Assembly (NCBI GenBank): GCA_021785655.1
Contig: JAJYET010000025.1
Coordinates: 1-37,050, forward strand
Direction: 5' to 3'
Source of the DNA: a bacterium
Lineage (GTDB): Bacteria > Chloroflexota > Dormibacteria > Aeolococcales > Bog-877
Length of the DNA stretch: 37,050 bases
Shown: one piece after another, positions 23,318-31,668 of the stretch
Numbering within the stretch: position 1 is the first letter of the stretch
Layout: the number at the start of each line of letters is the position of its first letter
Translations under genes and position numbers: made by a program
The notes under the pieces: generated by a model
Seen by the model: the letters and a program-made list of their open reading frames with translations, nothing else
What the model was told of the DNA's origin: nothing
The model's database searches: none

Positions 23318-25300
23318 TCAGCCCATCCAGCGATCGAACCAGGCGCAGGTCCGGGCGGCGAAGTCGGCCAGGGCCAGGGCGTCCCGTACGCCGTGCCCCT
23401 CCTCGGGGTAGAGGGCCAGCTCGGTCTCGACCCCGGCGGCGAGCAGAGCCTCGTGGAACTCCACCGCCTGCCCGGGCGGAGTGCAGCGGTCGAGCTGGCC
23501 TGCGGTGAGGAGGGTGGGGGTGCGCGATCTGCCGGCGACAAACACCGGGCTGCGATCAAAGTAGGGCCCGCCGGGACCCGGTCCCCCTACCCCCAGAAAC
23601 TGGGCGTCGAAGTCCGGGATGTTGCTGGTGAAGTGCTGGCTGTACCAGTCGGTGACCGGGGATCCCGCCACTGCCGCGGCGAACCGGTCCGTCCTGGTGG
23701 TTATCCAGCAGGCCATGTAGCCACCGTGGCTCACCCCCAGGACGCCCAGGCGCCGCGGGTCGGCGACGCCCTCCGAGACCAGGCGATCCAGGCCGGAAAG
23801 GTGGTCTTGGACCTCAGCCCCGCCATAGTCACCAATCTCAAGCTCCAGGAAGTCCTGGCCCCGCCCGCAGCTACCCCTCGGGTTGGGCATGAAGAGGGCA
23901 TAGCCCCGGGCGGAGAGATAGGCGTAGTGGAGCAGGCCCCTCCCAGGCCACTCCGACTCCCAGCGGCCCACCGGTCCCCCGTGGACGGTGAGGATCGTGG
24001 GGTGGGGGGCGGATCCCTGCCTCGGCTCGACCAGCAGGCCGGAGATCTCCAGCCCGTCCGGGGCGGGCCAGGATATCTCCCGGACGGACCCGATCTGGCC
24101 CTTCAGCCACTCGAATCCTGGATGGGAGAGGGAGGCGATCTCCGATGCCCGGCCTTGATCCATCCGCGCCAGGATCGGCGGGGAACCCCAGGACTCCAGG
24201 GCCAGCAGCGCCCCGCCCTGTGGGTGAGGGGCGGCGTCCGGAGTGAACCGGCCCGAGGTGGTGACCAGGTCCTGCAAGTGGACCTCGACCGCCCCGCGGT
24301 CCAGGTCCAGCTCGGCCACCACGGTCTCCTGGCGGCGCACCCCGGTGGCGAGGAGGTGGGACCGGTCGCGGAATCGGAGGTAGGAGATGTCGGCGTCGGC
24401 GCAGGGCAGGATGCGGCCGGGTCCCCCGCTCGTCGCGAACTCCAGGATGTTCCCGTAGACGATGCCGCGGTCGCTGGCCAGACCCTCCACCACCGCCAGC
24501 CGTGATCCGTCCGGGGAGATCACGGGGGACGTGAGCTGGCGCCCGGGACGGTGGACCACGCGGCCCTCGCCGCCCTTGAGGTCCAGCAGTTCCAGCCGAG
24601 AGTGGGTCCAGTCGCCCTCGGTGGGACGGTCGGACACCACCGCCAGCAGGAGGTCGCCCGTCGCCGCGAACTCCCACACGTTGCTGCCCTCGGGCAGGAG
24701 CCGCGCAGGGATCCAGCTCTCGGGTGAAACGGCGAAAACGGTGCGCCAGCCGCGCACGCCTCCGCACCGCACCTCCGGCCACCAGGACTCCGCGGCACCG
24801 GAGTCTCCGGCCACCGGGAGCTGGCCGGAGCCGGAGGTCACGCCCATCTCCGCCCCCTCCTCCGCCGCCAGCACCAGGATCCTTCCGTCCGCAGCCCACT
24901 CCACCGCCTCCGGCACAAAGCCGGAAAGGACCCCGACCTCGAACGACCGGCTCGGGAGGTTGGGGTCAACCACATGGACCGCGGGCTGGCCAGAGCTGAG
25001 GGTGGCGATGAAGCTGACCCGATCCCCGGCCGGGCTCCAGCGCCCACCATGCTGCCCGGGGAGGGCGTCGGCAATGAGCGGCCTGGAGGTCCGATCGTCC
25101 AGGTCGGTGAGATAGATTCGGGACCCCGGCCTCCCCGCGAGCTGGAGTCGGGTCTCCGCTGTCCAAAGTGCCCGACGCCCGTCGGGGGCGACCTGGAAGT
25201 CCGTGGCAGCCAGGGGCAGGTCCAGCCCCGGCTCCAAGACGCGCCGGAAGAATTCGAACGCCGCCTCGTATCCCGGCGCACGCTGCCGTCGCGGGCCCAT
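23318..25300 (-). CDS. S9-family prolyl oligopeptidase / acylaminoacyl peptidase
   Basis: A 660-residue two-domain serine peptidase. The N-terminal about 380 residues are a beta-propeller with repeated short strands (AARDGRIL, SPDGSRLAVVEG, DISYLRFRDRSHLL). The C-terminal alpha/beta-hydrolase has the nucleophile in GVSHGGYMACW, the oxyanion segment HGGPVGRWESEW, the acid in AGQLDRCTPPGQ and the His in PEEGHGVRD, so the triad is complete. No signal peptide is visible, so it is likely cytoplasmic and acts on short peptides or N-acylated peptides. It stands alone on the minus strand, back to back with tRNA-Asn. Confidence 0.92.
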   Translation of the reverse strand: MGPRRQRAPGYEAAFEFFRRVLEPGLDLPLAATDFQVAPDGRRALWTAETRLQLAGRPGSRIYLTDLDDRTSRPLIADALPGQHGGRWSPAGDRVSFIATLSSGQPAVHVVDPNLPSRSFEVGVLSGFVPEAVEWAADGRILVLAAEEGAEMGVTSGSGQLPVAGDSGAAESWWPEVRCGGVRGWRTVFAVSPESWIPARLLPEGSNVWEFAATGDLLLAVVSDRPTEGDWTHSRLELLDLKGGEGRVVHRPGRQLTSPVISPDGSRLAVVEGLASDRGIVYGNILEFATSGGPGRILPCADADISYLRFRDRSHLLATGVRRQETVVAELDLDRGAVEVHLQDLVTTSGRFTPDAAPHPQGGALLALESWGSPPILARMDQGRASEIASLSHPGFEWLKGQIGSVREISWPAPDGLEISGLLVEPRQGSAPHPTILTVHGGPVGRWESEWPGRGLLHYAYLSARGYALFMPNPRGSCGRGQDFLELEIGDYGGAEVQDHLSGLDRLVSEGVADPRRLGVLGVSHGGYMACWITTRTDRFAAAVAGSPVTDWYSQHFTSNIPDFDAQFLGVGGPGPGGPYFDRSPVFVAGRSRTPTLLTAGQLDRCTPPGQAVEFHEALLAAGVETELALYPEEGHGVRDALALADFAARTCAWFDRWMG

Positions 25301-25393
25301 TTCTCTCCTCCTTCACCGGGGCAGGGCTCGCCGAAGGGGCTCCCAGCGGTGAGAGGCGCTGGCCCTGGCGGCAGCCGTCCGGGACGGCCAGAC

Positions 25394-25399
25394 TAAACT
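25394..25399 (+). promoter_or_regulatory. Putative -10 of tRNA-Asn
   Basis: TAAACT lies 20 bases upstream of the tRNA-Asn 5' end, a suitable place for a -10. No -35 match is seen, and only spacing supports the call. Confidence 0.35.
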
Positions 25400-25413
25400 G
25401 TAGCGGCGATCGT

Positions 25414-25488
25414 TCCGGAGTAGCTCAACGGTAGAGCAGGCGGCTGTTAACCGCAAGGTTCACGGTTCGAATCCGTGCTCCGGAGCCA
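25414..25488 (+). tRNA. tRNA-Asn (GTT)
   Basis: Acceptor TCCGGAG (25414-25420) pairs with CTCCGGA (25478-25484), then G and an encoded CCA (25486-25488). The anticodon loop CTGTTAA holds GTT at 25446-25448, reading AAC and AAU. The D arm is GCTCAACGGTAGAGC and the T arm carries GGTTCGAATCC. Confidence 0.95.
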
Positions 25489-25930
25489 AGAATCGACTTC
25501 GCCGGGGCCGCGCCCGGTCCGCCGGGCCGCAGGGCTGCTCGCGGAATGCTCACGCCCCCCTGGCCCGGAGCGGGGTCCCCAAGTGCGCCACCGCTTGGGT
25601 CTTAGGGTCGGGGACAACGCGGCTCTGGAGATCGAGAGTGATCACGCAGCTCGCGTGCCGTCGCCGCCCCTGGGTGACCTCGGGGGGTGGGCGCAGCGGT
25701 GAGCGGCCAGGGGTGGGAGGGGTGCTGGTGATGGGTGCGCTGGTGGTCCGCTTCTCCCAGAGGGGCGTCAAGTGCCGCGGCGGGCTGGGCACGGTGAACC
25801 CGTCCGCGCTGCGATCCCCGGGCGATGCCGTAGCGCCAACTGCCATTCGCCCGCCGATCGGCGGCCGTTCAGCCGCGCGCTTGCATACGTTTCCCACCTG
25901 GCGCCAGCGCCCTCACCATCTCTGGGGAGA
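25489..25930. other. Gene-free stretch next to tRNA-Asn
   Basis: No gene, RNA or repeat is recognised in these 442 bases. The 3' side of a tRNA is a common integration site, and the GC-rich sequence with no coding pattern may be a scar of a lost element, but no integrase fragment and no direct repeat of the tRNA end was found by eye. Confidence 0.45.
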
Positions 25931-26269
25931 TCACTCCGGCGGCGGGCTCATCGCGGCTAGGGCCGCCTCTCGAGCGTCCCCGGAGGCGCCCAGCACCACC
26001 TTGAGGCCCATCTTTCCCAGCATGTGCTCCATCGGCGCCCCCATGTGGCCGGCAGCCACCGCCTCCACCTGGTGGTCGAGGAGGAACCGCGCCAGCCGCG
26101 CGTGGTGCCTTCCTTCGCCGTCGGAGTCGTGGAGCACGTCCCAGCCCACATCAAACTCCTCCCAGGAGGCGACCCCCCCGCCGGTCACCTCTGCCACCGC
26201 CACCCGCCGGGCTCGTCCCCAGCTGTGGTCGACAGCGCCATCCACCGTAACCGGCACACAGACCACCAC
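25931..26269 (-). CDS. NifX/NifB-type dinitrogenase cofactor-binding domain protein
   Basis: A 112-residue protein of the NifX/NafY/NifB C-terminal-like family: CVPVTVDGAVDHSWGRARRVAVAEV at the start, then EEFDVGWDVLHDSDGE, and AVAAGHMGAPMEHMLGKMGLKVVLGASGD. In nitrogen fixers such domains carry FeMo-cofactor precursors, but small stand-alone members occur in many non-fixing bacteria and archaea with unknown metal- or cluster-related roles. GTG 26269 is chosen because AGGAGGGG lies right upstream. No nif genes are seen in the window, so nitrogen fixation is not implied. Confidence 0.78.
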   Translation of the reverse strand: MVVCVPVTVDGAVDHSWGRARRVAVAEVTGGGVASWEEFDVGWDVLHDSDGEGRHHARLARFLLDHQVEAVAAGHMGAPMEHMLGKMGLKVVLGASGDAREAALAAMSPPPE

Positions 26270-26489
26270 TTCGTCCCCTCCTGGGCGTCGACCCGGCCAC
26301 CCCCGGGCCGGATTGCCACACCACCACTGACCTGATTCTGACCCCAGGGGCGACGGGCCCGGGTGGCGCATCTGGAGCGCCGCGGGCCGGGTGGTGGCCC
26401 AGGGCTCACCCCCGAGGCAACCGGGGATCTCGGCAAGGCCCACCACGCCGAAGCCGTGTCCGGGTTGGCGCCCGCATATCCTTGAGAAC

Positions 26490-27632
26490 GTGCGATCGGG
26501 TAGGGCGAATGCACTCTCCGGCTCCGTACCCGGCCGGGCGCTCCGCGGGAGGCCCCGGCCCTGGTTGCCGGCCGCGTGTCTGGCTTCGATGGCGCTGGCG
26601 GGCTGCGGGACGGCGTCTCGGACTGTGGCGCCCCGCCCGACGGCCAGCCCGCAGGTCAGAGCCACCTCGACACCGCTGCCGCTGCCCAGCCCATCGGTCG
26701 GCACCCTGAGCTGCCGACTCCCCCTGTACGGCTCCGGGCTGGCCAGCAATCCTAGCGGAGGCAGTCCCCAAGGGGGGTTCATGCAGCTCCCGCAGGGGCA
26801 GGTCGTCCTGGCACCATCGACCACCCTCAGCACCTCTCCCAGCGGCGGATGGGAGACGGTGGCGCCCCCGGTGCTGTCGGGGGACCAGGACGAGGAGAGC
26901 TGGGATCCGGCGCTGGACCGCTGGCTCCCGGCCACGCCGGCAGAGCTGTCCCCCAGCGGGACTCAATACGCCTACGTCGACCAGGCCACCGGGTCCGTCC
27001 ACCTGGTCACCCCCAGCAGCGACTCCGATGAGGCCCTGTCCAGCGGCGGTGGGTATCAGGTGGTGGGCTGGGTGAACGAGGAGATCTACCTGACCGCCGC
27101 GGGCACGGACGGGGGCCAACCGCAGGGCCTCTACCGGCTCAGCGCCGCCGGCGGCGGCGTCACCACGGCCCTGCCACCCTCGACCACCGAGAGCTGGTAC
27201 CTCAGCGCCAAGGGCGCGATTTGGGGCACCGGGATCAACCCACAGGACCAGACCCCGCCTGCCAGCGGCTCGGGAGACGAGGTCCTGCAATATGACCCGG
27301 CCACTGGAACCGTCACCCCCTGGTCGTATGCCCCCGGGCTCACGGTGAACCTCTTAGGAGTCACAGCCTCCGGCCAGCCCGTGGAGATGGTGGAGGGGCC
27401 TCAAGCCAACACCCTGGAGGTGGCCACCTCCCCCACCGCCGCCACTCGCCTCCTCGCCGGCGCGGGACTGGACAGCCTGCAGCCGTTCGAGGTCTCGTCG
27501 GCATTCACCGACTCCCACGGCACCTGGCTCACCACGGACAGCGGACTGTACCTGCTCACCCCGAGTCTCACCCTCGACCTGGAGCAGACGGGTAACTTCG
27601 CCAACGCGCAGGTGGTCGGACCCTGCGCCTGA
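26490..27632 (+). CDS. Secreted lipoprotein, beta-propeller-like
   Basis: A 380-residue protein from GTG 26490. The N-terminal basic segment is followed by a hydrophobic core and a lipobox (LPAACLASMALAGCGTAS), so Cys in LAGC would be lipidated and the protein anchored on the outer face of the membrane. After a Pro/Ser/Thr-rich linker the chain shows repeated short beta strands (SPSGTQYAYVDQATGSVHLV, EEIYLTAAGTDGG, GLYRLSAAGGG), suggesting a propeller, though no exact family is recognised. Its stop lies two bases from that of the convergent ABC permease gene. Role unknown. Confidence 0.75.
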   Translation: MRSGRANALSGSVPGRALRGRPRPWLPAACLASMALAGCGTASRTVAPRPTASPQVRATSTPLPLPSPSVGTLSCRLPLYGSGLASNPSGGSPQGGFMQLPQGQVVLAPSTTLSTSPSGGWETVAPPVLSGDQDEESWDPALDRWLPATPAELSPSGTQYAYVDQATGSVHLVTPSSDSDEALSSGGGYQVVGWVNEEIYLTAAGTDGGQPQGLYRLSAAGGGVTTALPPSTTESWYLSAKGAIWGTGINPQDQTPPASGSGDEVLQYDPATGTVTPWSYAPGLTVNLLGVTASGQPVEMVEGPQANTLEVATSPTAATRLLAGAGLDSLQPFEVSSAFTDSHGTWLTTDSGLYLLTPSLTLDLEQTGNFANAQVVGPCA

Positions 27633-27634
27633 GG

Positions 27635-28768
27635 TCAGCCTCCCGCCCCGGTGGGCTGGAAGCGGAAGGTGCGGACGGCGGCCACCAGGACCACCACCCC
27701 TACCCCCACGAGGACGTAGAAGTCCACCGCCGTCTCGGGAAGTCCCTCGCCCTGTGCCATGAGTCCCCTCAGGCCGTTGCTGAAGTACGTGAGGGGCATG
27801 ACCTCCGAGAGCTTCTGAAGCCAGAGGGGGGCCCCCGCAAGGGGGTAAAAGACCCCGGCGACGAACAGCTGTGGCAAAGAGACCAGGTTTGACATGACGA
27901 TTGCCGACTGCTCCCGACGGGAGAGGGCGGCGATGAGGAACCCGCCGGCCAGGAAGCAGAGCGAGCCCACCAGCAGGAGCAGGAGGAGCGGGCCTGGGGA
28001 GGGCCCGAGGCCGATCCCGTACAGGGCGTGTCCCACCCCGAGCAGGACCGCGATCTGGATGGCCACCAGCGCCAGCTGGGAGATGACGCTGGCCAGAAGG
28101 AAGGCCCAGATGGGCAGCGGGGTGGCCCGGATCCGGCGCAGTACCCCCCGCTCCCGGTCTCCGACCAGCCTGAGCCCCGCGGAGAGCCCGCCGCTGAGGA
28201 CGGCGTAGGCCAGGACGCCGGGAGCGAGGAACTCGATGTAGTTGGTGCCCGCGAGGGTACCGGAGCTGACCCCGCCCGGAGGGTGGAGCCCCACTACCAG
28301 TCCCTGGGCCGCCGGCTCCCGGTGCAGCAGGGCCTGGTTCAGGGCGGCGACCGCCCCCATGGCTGCGGCGGTGAGCGAGCCGTTCTCGGAGACGTTGGCA
28401 GAGTTCTCCAACACCCGAACGGTGAGCGGAGGGGACTGACCCACCACCTCGAGCGCGAAGGCGGCGCTGCCGTTCAACACCTGGCTTCGTGCGGTGGCCG
28501 GCGAAACCACGTGGAGGGTGTAGGAGCTGGGCGGGAGGGCCGCCCGCAGCACCGCCAGCTCGGGCTGCGCCCCCACCAGATCCACGTCGAGCTGGGACCG
28601 CTGGAAGAGGCCGCCGAAGATGACGATGAGCAGAAGTGGTACCAGCACGTTGAAGACCAGAACCTGGCGGTTGCGATAGAGGATGCGCACGTTGGCGGCG
28701 CTGAGGGCCCAGAACCCGATCCAGGGCGATCTCCCCAGCTCCCTCGCAAACCCGGACCTCAGACTCAT
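27635..28768 (-). CDS. ABC-2 type transporter permease with large external domain
   Basis: A 377-residue permease. A first membrane helix near residues 32-52 (VLVFNVLVPLLLIVIFGGLF) is followed by an about 120-residue, probably extracytoplasmic segment (LDVDLVGAQPELAVLRAALP onward), then five further helices between residues 170 and 375. This layout is that of the YhfH/ABC-2 family 'membrane 3' type rather than the compact DrrB. ATG 28768 overlaps the ATPase stop as ATGA. Together they form the third ABC exporter in the window. Substrate unknown. Confidence 0.88.
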   Translation of the reverse strand: MSLRSGFARELGRSPWIGFWALSAANVRILYRNRQVLVFNVLVPLLLIVIFGGLFQRSQLDVDLVGAQPELAVLRAALPPSSYTLHVVSPATARSQVLNGSAAFALEVVGQSPPLTVRVLENSANVSENGSLTAAAMGAVAALNQALLHREPAAQGLVVGLHPPGGVSSGTLAGTNYIEFLAPGVLAYAVLSGGLSAGLRLVGDRERGVLRRIRATPLPIWAFLLASVISQLALVAIQIAVLLGVGHALYGIGLGPSPGPLLLLLLVGSLCFLAGGFLIAALSRREQSAIVMSNLVSLPQLFVAGVFYPLAGAPLWLQKLSEVMPLTYFSNGLRGLMAQGEGLPETAVDFYVLVGVGVVVLVAAVRTFRFQPTGAGG

Positions 28769-29697
28769 GGTCCGTCTTCGCCAAGGCGCTTCCCCGTGCG
28801 CCGCAGGAAGACGTCCTCGAGAGTAGGCGGTCGGACGGAGACGTCGCGGAGGGACTCTTCGCCCACTCGATCGGCGATCTCCCGGAGCACCCCTCCCACC
28901 TCCTTGGTCTGCAACTCCCAGCGGCCATCCCGCCACTCCCCTCGCACCACCCCGACCACCTGGTCCAGCTCCGCCGCCTGGCTGGCAGCCACGCTCACAT
29001 TGGCGGCCGCACCCAGCTCGGCGACCAGTTCGGAGGGACTTCCCGCGGCCACGACCTGGCCCTGGTCGATGATCCAGACCATCTCCGCCAGCTGGTCCGC
29101 CTCCTCGATGTAGTGGGTGGTGAGCACGACCGTTCGCCCCTGGTCGTGGAGGGCCCGGATCATGGCCCAGGTCTGGCGGCGGGCGATGGGGTCCAGGCCG
29201 GTGGTGGGTTCGTCCAGCACCACCAGCTCCGGGTCATTGCAGAGGGTGAGGGCGATCTGGAGGCGGCGCTTCTGCCCACCCGAGAGATTGGTCGCGCGCC
29301 GATCGCCGACGTCCCCCATCTCGACAAGCTGTAGAAGCGCCCTTGCGTCCGCCTCATACCCGTAGAGACGGCCGAAGAGTCGAAGGGTCTCGTTGCAGGT
29401 GAGGTCCTCATAGAGTGCGGACTCCTGGAGCTGCACACCCACCCGCCGGCGGGCTTGCTCAGGGGTGGTCCCCAGGACCTCCACCTCCCCGGAGTCGGCT
29501 CGCCGCAGCCCCTCGATGATCTCCAGGGTCGTGGTCTTGCCGGCGCCGTTGGGGCCCAGAAGGGCGGCCACGCTCCCCCTGGGTATCTCCAGGCTGATGC
29601 CCCGCACCGCCTGCACCTCGCCGTACGACTTGCGCAAGTCACGCACCCGAACGGCCAGCGGCGTCTTGGGCCCCTCCAGAGGAGCGGCTTCGATCAT
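28765..29697 (-). CDS. ABC transporter ATPase
   Basis: A 310-residue ATPase with Walker A GPNGAGKTT, Q-loop VGVQLQE, signature NLSGGQKRRLQIA, Walker B LVVLDEPTTGLDP and switch His in LTTHYIEEAD. The C-terminal about 80 residues end PTLEDVFLRRTGKRL, as in exporters of the CcmA/NatA branch. GGGAGG three bases before ATG 29697 sets the start; an in-frame ATG at 29745 has no such site. It is divergent from the YihY-family gene, with about 100 bases between the start codons. Confidence 0.93.
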   Translation of the reverse strand: MIEAAPLEGPKTPLAVRVRDLRKSYGEVQAVRGISLEIPRGSVAALLGPNGAGKTTTLEIIEGLRRADSGEVEVLGTTPEQARRRVGVQLQESALYEDLTCNETLRLFGRLYGYEADARALLQLVEMGDVGDRRATNLSGGQKRRLQIALTLCNDPELVVLDEPTTGLDPIARRQTWAMIRALHDQGRTVVLTTHYIEEADQLAEMVWIIDQGQVVAAGSPSELVAELGAAANVSVAASQAAELDQVVGVVRGEWRDGRWELQTKEVGGVLREIADRVGEESLRDVSVRPPTLEDVFLRRTGKRLGEDGP

Positions 29698-29795
29698 CGT
29701 CCTCCCGGGTGGCTGGGTCCGCAGAGCGTACCAGGTGACTCGCATCCCTGATCTCGCGACAGGGCACCTCCGGGAGGAGGTCCTACCCTGGCAAG

Positions 29796-30710
29796 GTGCG
29801 AGTCATCTGGAACAGGCTGGGCCGCACCGTGCCTGCCAGGGTCGTCTCCAGATACCTGGGCCGCAACGGCCCGGGCCAGGCGACCCTGATCGCCTGGAAC
29901 CTGCTGTTCGCCACCTTCCCACTGGTGCTGCTGGCGGTCACCGCCGCCGGCGAGCTGTACCGGGACCCGGGGGCGGGGGAGCTGGTGGCGCGGGCGGTGG
30001 CCCAACTGCTGCCCGGCGGTCGGGATCAGGCGGTGCTGTCCGCCCTGCAGTCCGTTCACCGCAATGTGGGCTGGACGGCCGTGGTCGGCGGGGTCGGCCT
30101 GGTGTGGTCAGGGACTTCTCTCTTCTCAGCCATGGACACCGCGTTCTCCGGGCTCTCCGGCGGCCACCCCCGGGGGTTCCTGGCCCAGAAGCTGACCGGG
30201 GTCGTCCTCGCGGCCGCCCTGGCTCTCCTGGCGGGGCCGGTCGTCCTCAGCTCCACCCTGCTCGCTGCGCTCCCTGCCGGCACCGGGCTTCCGGCCCCGC
30301 TCAGAAGCGCCGCGGCGGCGGCCGGCCTCCAGGCTCTGGCAGCGGTCCTGGTGGGCTGGGTCCTCTTCTCCCTCGTGTACCGGCTGGCGCCGGCCAAAGC
30401 CCCGCAGATGCGTGCGACGCTGGGCGGCGCCCTGGTCGGGGCAGTGCTCTTTGAACTCCTCTCCCTCGCCTTCCCCCTCTACCTGCACATCTCCCACGGG
30501 TTCGCCGCCTACGGTGCCACCTTCGCCCTCTTCTTCCTGATCCTCGCCTTCGTGTTCCTGGCGGCCCAGGTCACGGTGGTGGGCTTCTGCGTGGTCCTGG
30601 AGCTGGAGCCGGGGACGGCGCCGCGGCGAACCCCGGAGCCCCCGGGGGCCGAGGCCGGCGACACCGATCAGGCGGGGGAGCCAGTCCCCTCCCAGAACCC
30701 CGCCCGGTAG
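29796..30710 (+). CDS. YihY/BrkB-family inner membrane protein
   Basis: A 304-residue membrane protein with about six helices: near residues 30-50, 88-105, 125-150, 170-195, 205-230 and 240-265. LIAWNLLFATFPLVLLAVT and the later AYGATFALFFLILAFVFLAAQV, with the preceding Gly/Ser turns, are typical of the YihY (UPF0761) family once linked to tRNA processing but now regarded as putative transporters. The C-terminus is a Pro/Glu-rich tail. GTG 29796 is the start; no ribosome site is close, so the message may be nearly leaderless. Its last 43 bases overlap the 3' end of the convergent HMG-CoA lyase gene. Confidence 0.85.
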   Translation: MRVIWNRLGRTVPARVVSRYLGRNGPGQATLIAWNLLFATFPLVLLAVTAAGELYRDPGAGELVARAVAQLLPGGRDQAVLSALQSVHRNVGWTAVVGGVGLVWSGTSLFSAMDTAFSGLSGGHPRGFLAQKLTGVVLAAALALLAGPVVLSSTLLAALPAGTGLPAPLRSAAAAAGLQALAAVLVGWVLFSLVYRLAPAKAPQMRATLGGALVGAVLFELLSLAFPLYLHISHGFAAYGATFALFFLILAFVFLAAQVTVVGFCVVLELEPGTAPRRTPEPPGAEAGDTDQAGEPVPSQNPAR

Positions 30711-31612
30711 AGCCGCCCGGGCAGGGGCCGTTCCAGCACCTCCTCGAGATAGGTCGCCGCCTGGCACAGCCCCTCCAGGTCCACGGCGCTGTCCGCCCCC
30801 ACTCGAACCAGCATGTGGAGCAGGTCCTCGCTGCAGACGTTGCCGGTGGAGCGAGGGGCGAACGGGCAGCCGCCAATGCCTCCCACCGAGCCCTCGAAGC
30901 GCAGGATCCCCGACTCGTAGGCCGCTAGGGCGTTGGCGAGCCCCATCCCCCGGGTGTCGTGGAGATGGAGGGAGAGCTGCTCGGCGCCGACCCCGGAGCG
31001 CGCCAGATGCTCGATGAGCGAGCTGACCTGGCGGGGATCGGCAACCCCGATGGTGTCGGCGATGCCGATCTCCGAGACTCCCAGGTCGGCGAGCCGATCC
31101 ACCAGCTCGGCCACCCGGTCGGGGGCAACCCGGCCCTCGAACGGGCAGCCGAAGGAACAGCTGATGCCGACGTCGAAGGCGCATCCCTGCGCTCGAGCGA
31201 GATCGGCCATCCTCTCCAGTTCGGCCAGGGTCTCCCCCACCCCCTGGCGGAGGTTGGCCCGGTTGAAGCCCTCGGTGGCGCCCAGATTGGCGACGACCCG
31301 GACCGCACCGGCGGCCAGGGCCCTCTCCAACCCCCTGACGTTGGGGACCAGAACTCGCACCCGGCGCAGGACTCCGTGGCCCCGCTCGGTCACCAGGGCG
31401 CTCAGCAGCCGCTCCGCGTCCGCCATCTTGGGCACCCAGCGGGGGGAGACCATGGAGGTGACCTCGACCAGGTCGACGTCGGCGTCCAGAAGCCGCTCCA
31501 CGAGGGCCAGCTTCGTTTCGGTGGGCAGATCCCGGTCGAGGTTCTGCAGCCCGTCGCGCGGCCCGACCTCGGTGAAGTGCAGGCGGTGCATCCCGCCTGG
31601 AGATGTGCCCAT
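30668..31612 (-). CDS. mvaB: Hydroxymethylglutaryl-CoA lyase
   Basis: A 314-residue TIM-barrel enzyme that splits HMG-CoA into acetyl-CoA and acetoacetate, the last step of leucine breakdown. Diagnostic motifs are EVGPRDGLQN (about 15-24, catalytic Arg and Asp), VTSMVSPRWVPKMADAE, the metal-binding LSLHLHDTRGMG and GGCPFAPRSTGNVCSEDL with the catalytic-loop Cys. ATG 31612 is used; ATG 31591 is an alternative. TAGACT at 31627-31622 on the minus strand could be the -10, making the leader only a few bases. Its neighbours are not leucine genes. It is divergent from the formate dehydrogenase operon. Confidence 0.92.
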   Translation of the reverse strand: MGTSPGGMHRLHFTEVGPRDGLQNLDRDLPTETKLALVERLLDADVDLVEVTSMVSPRWVPKMADAERLLSALVTERGHGVLRRVRVLVPNVRGLERALAAGAVRVVANLGATEGFNRANLRQGVGETLAELERMADLARAQGCAFDVGISCSFGCPFEGRVAPDRVAELVDRLADLGVSEIGIADTIGVADPRQVSSLIEHLARSGVGAEQLSLHLHDTRGMGLANALAAYESGILRFEGSVGGIGGCPFAPRSTGNVCSEDLLHMLVRVGADSAVDLEGLCQAATYLEEVLERPLPGRLYRAGFWEGTGSPA

Positions 31613-31621
31613 TGGGAGGTC

Positions 31622-31658
31622 AGTCTATCTGCTGCCGGGCAGAAGCCTGAGCTATTCT
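31622..31658. promoter_or_regulatory. Compact divergent promoter region
   Basis: Only 56 bases separate the start codons of the HMG-CoA lyase gene (31612, minus) and the formate dehydrogenase gene (31669, plus). TAGACT (31627-31622, minus) and TATTCT (31653-31658, plus) are plausible -10 boxes for the two directions; each would give a leader of about 3-4 bases. -35 boxes are not convincing. Confidence 0.35.
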
Positions 31659-31668
31659 GGCGGGGTGC

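Noticed and set aside
25489-25930. Integrated element at the tRNA-Asn 3' end
   Set aside because: No integrase piece and no repeated tRNA 3' segment was found by eye.
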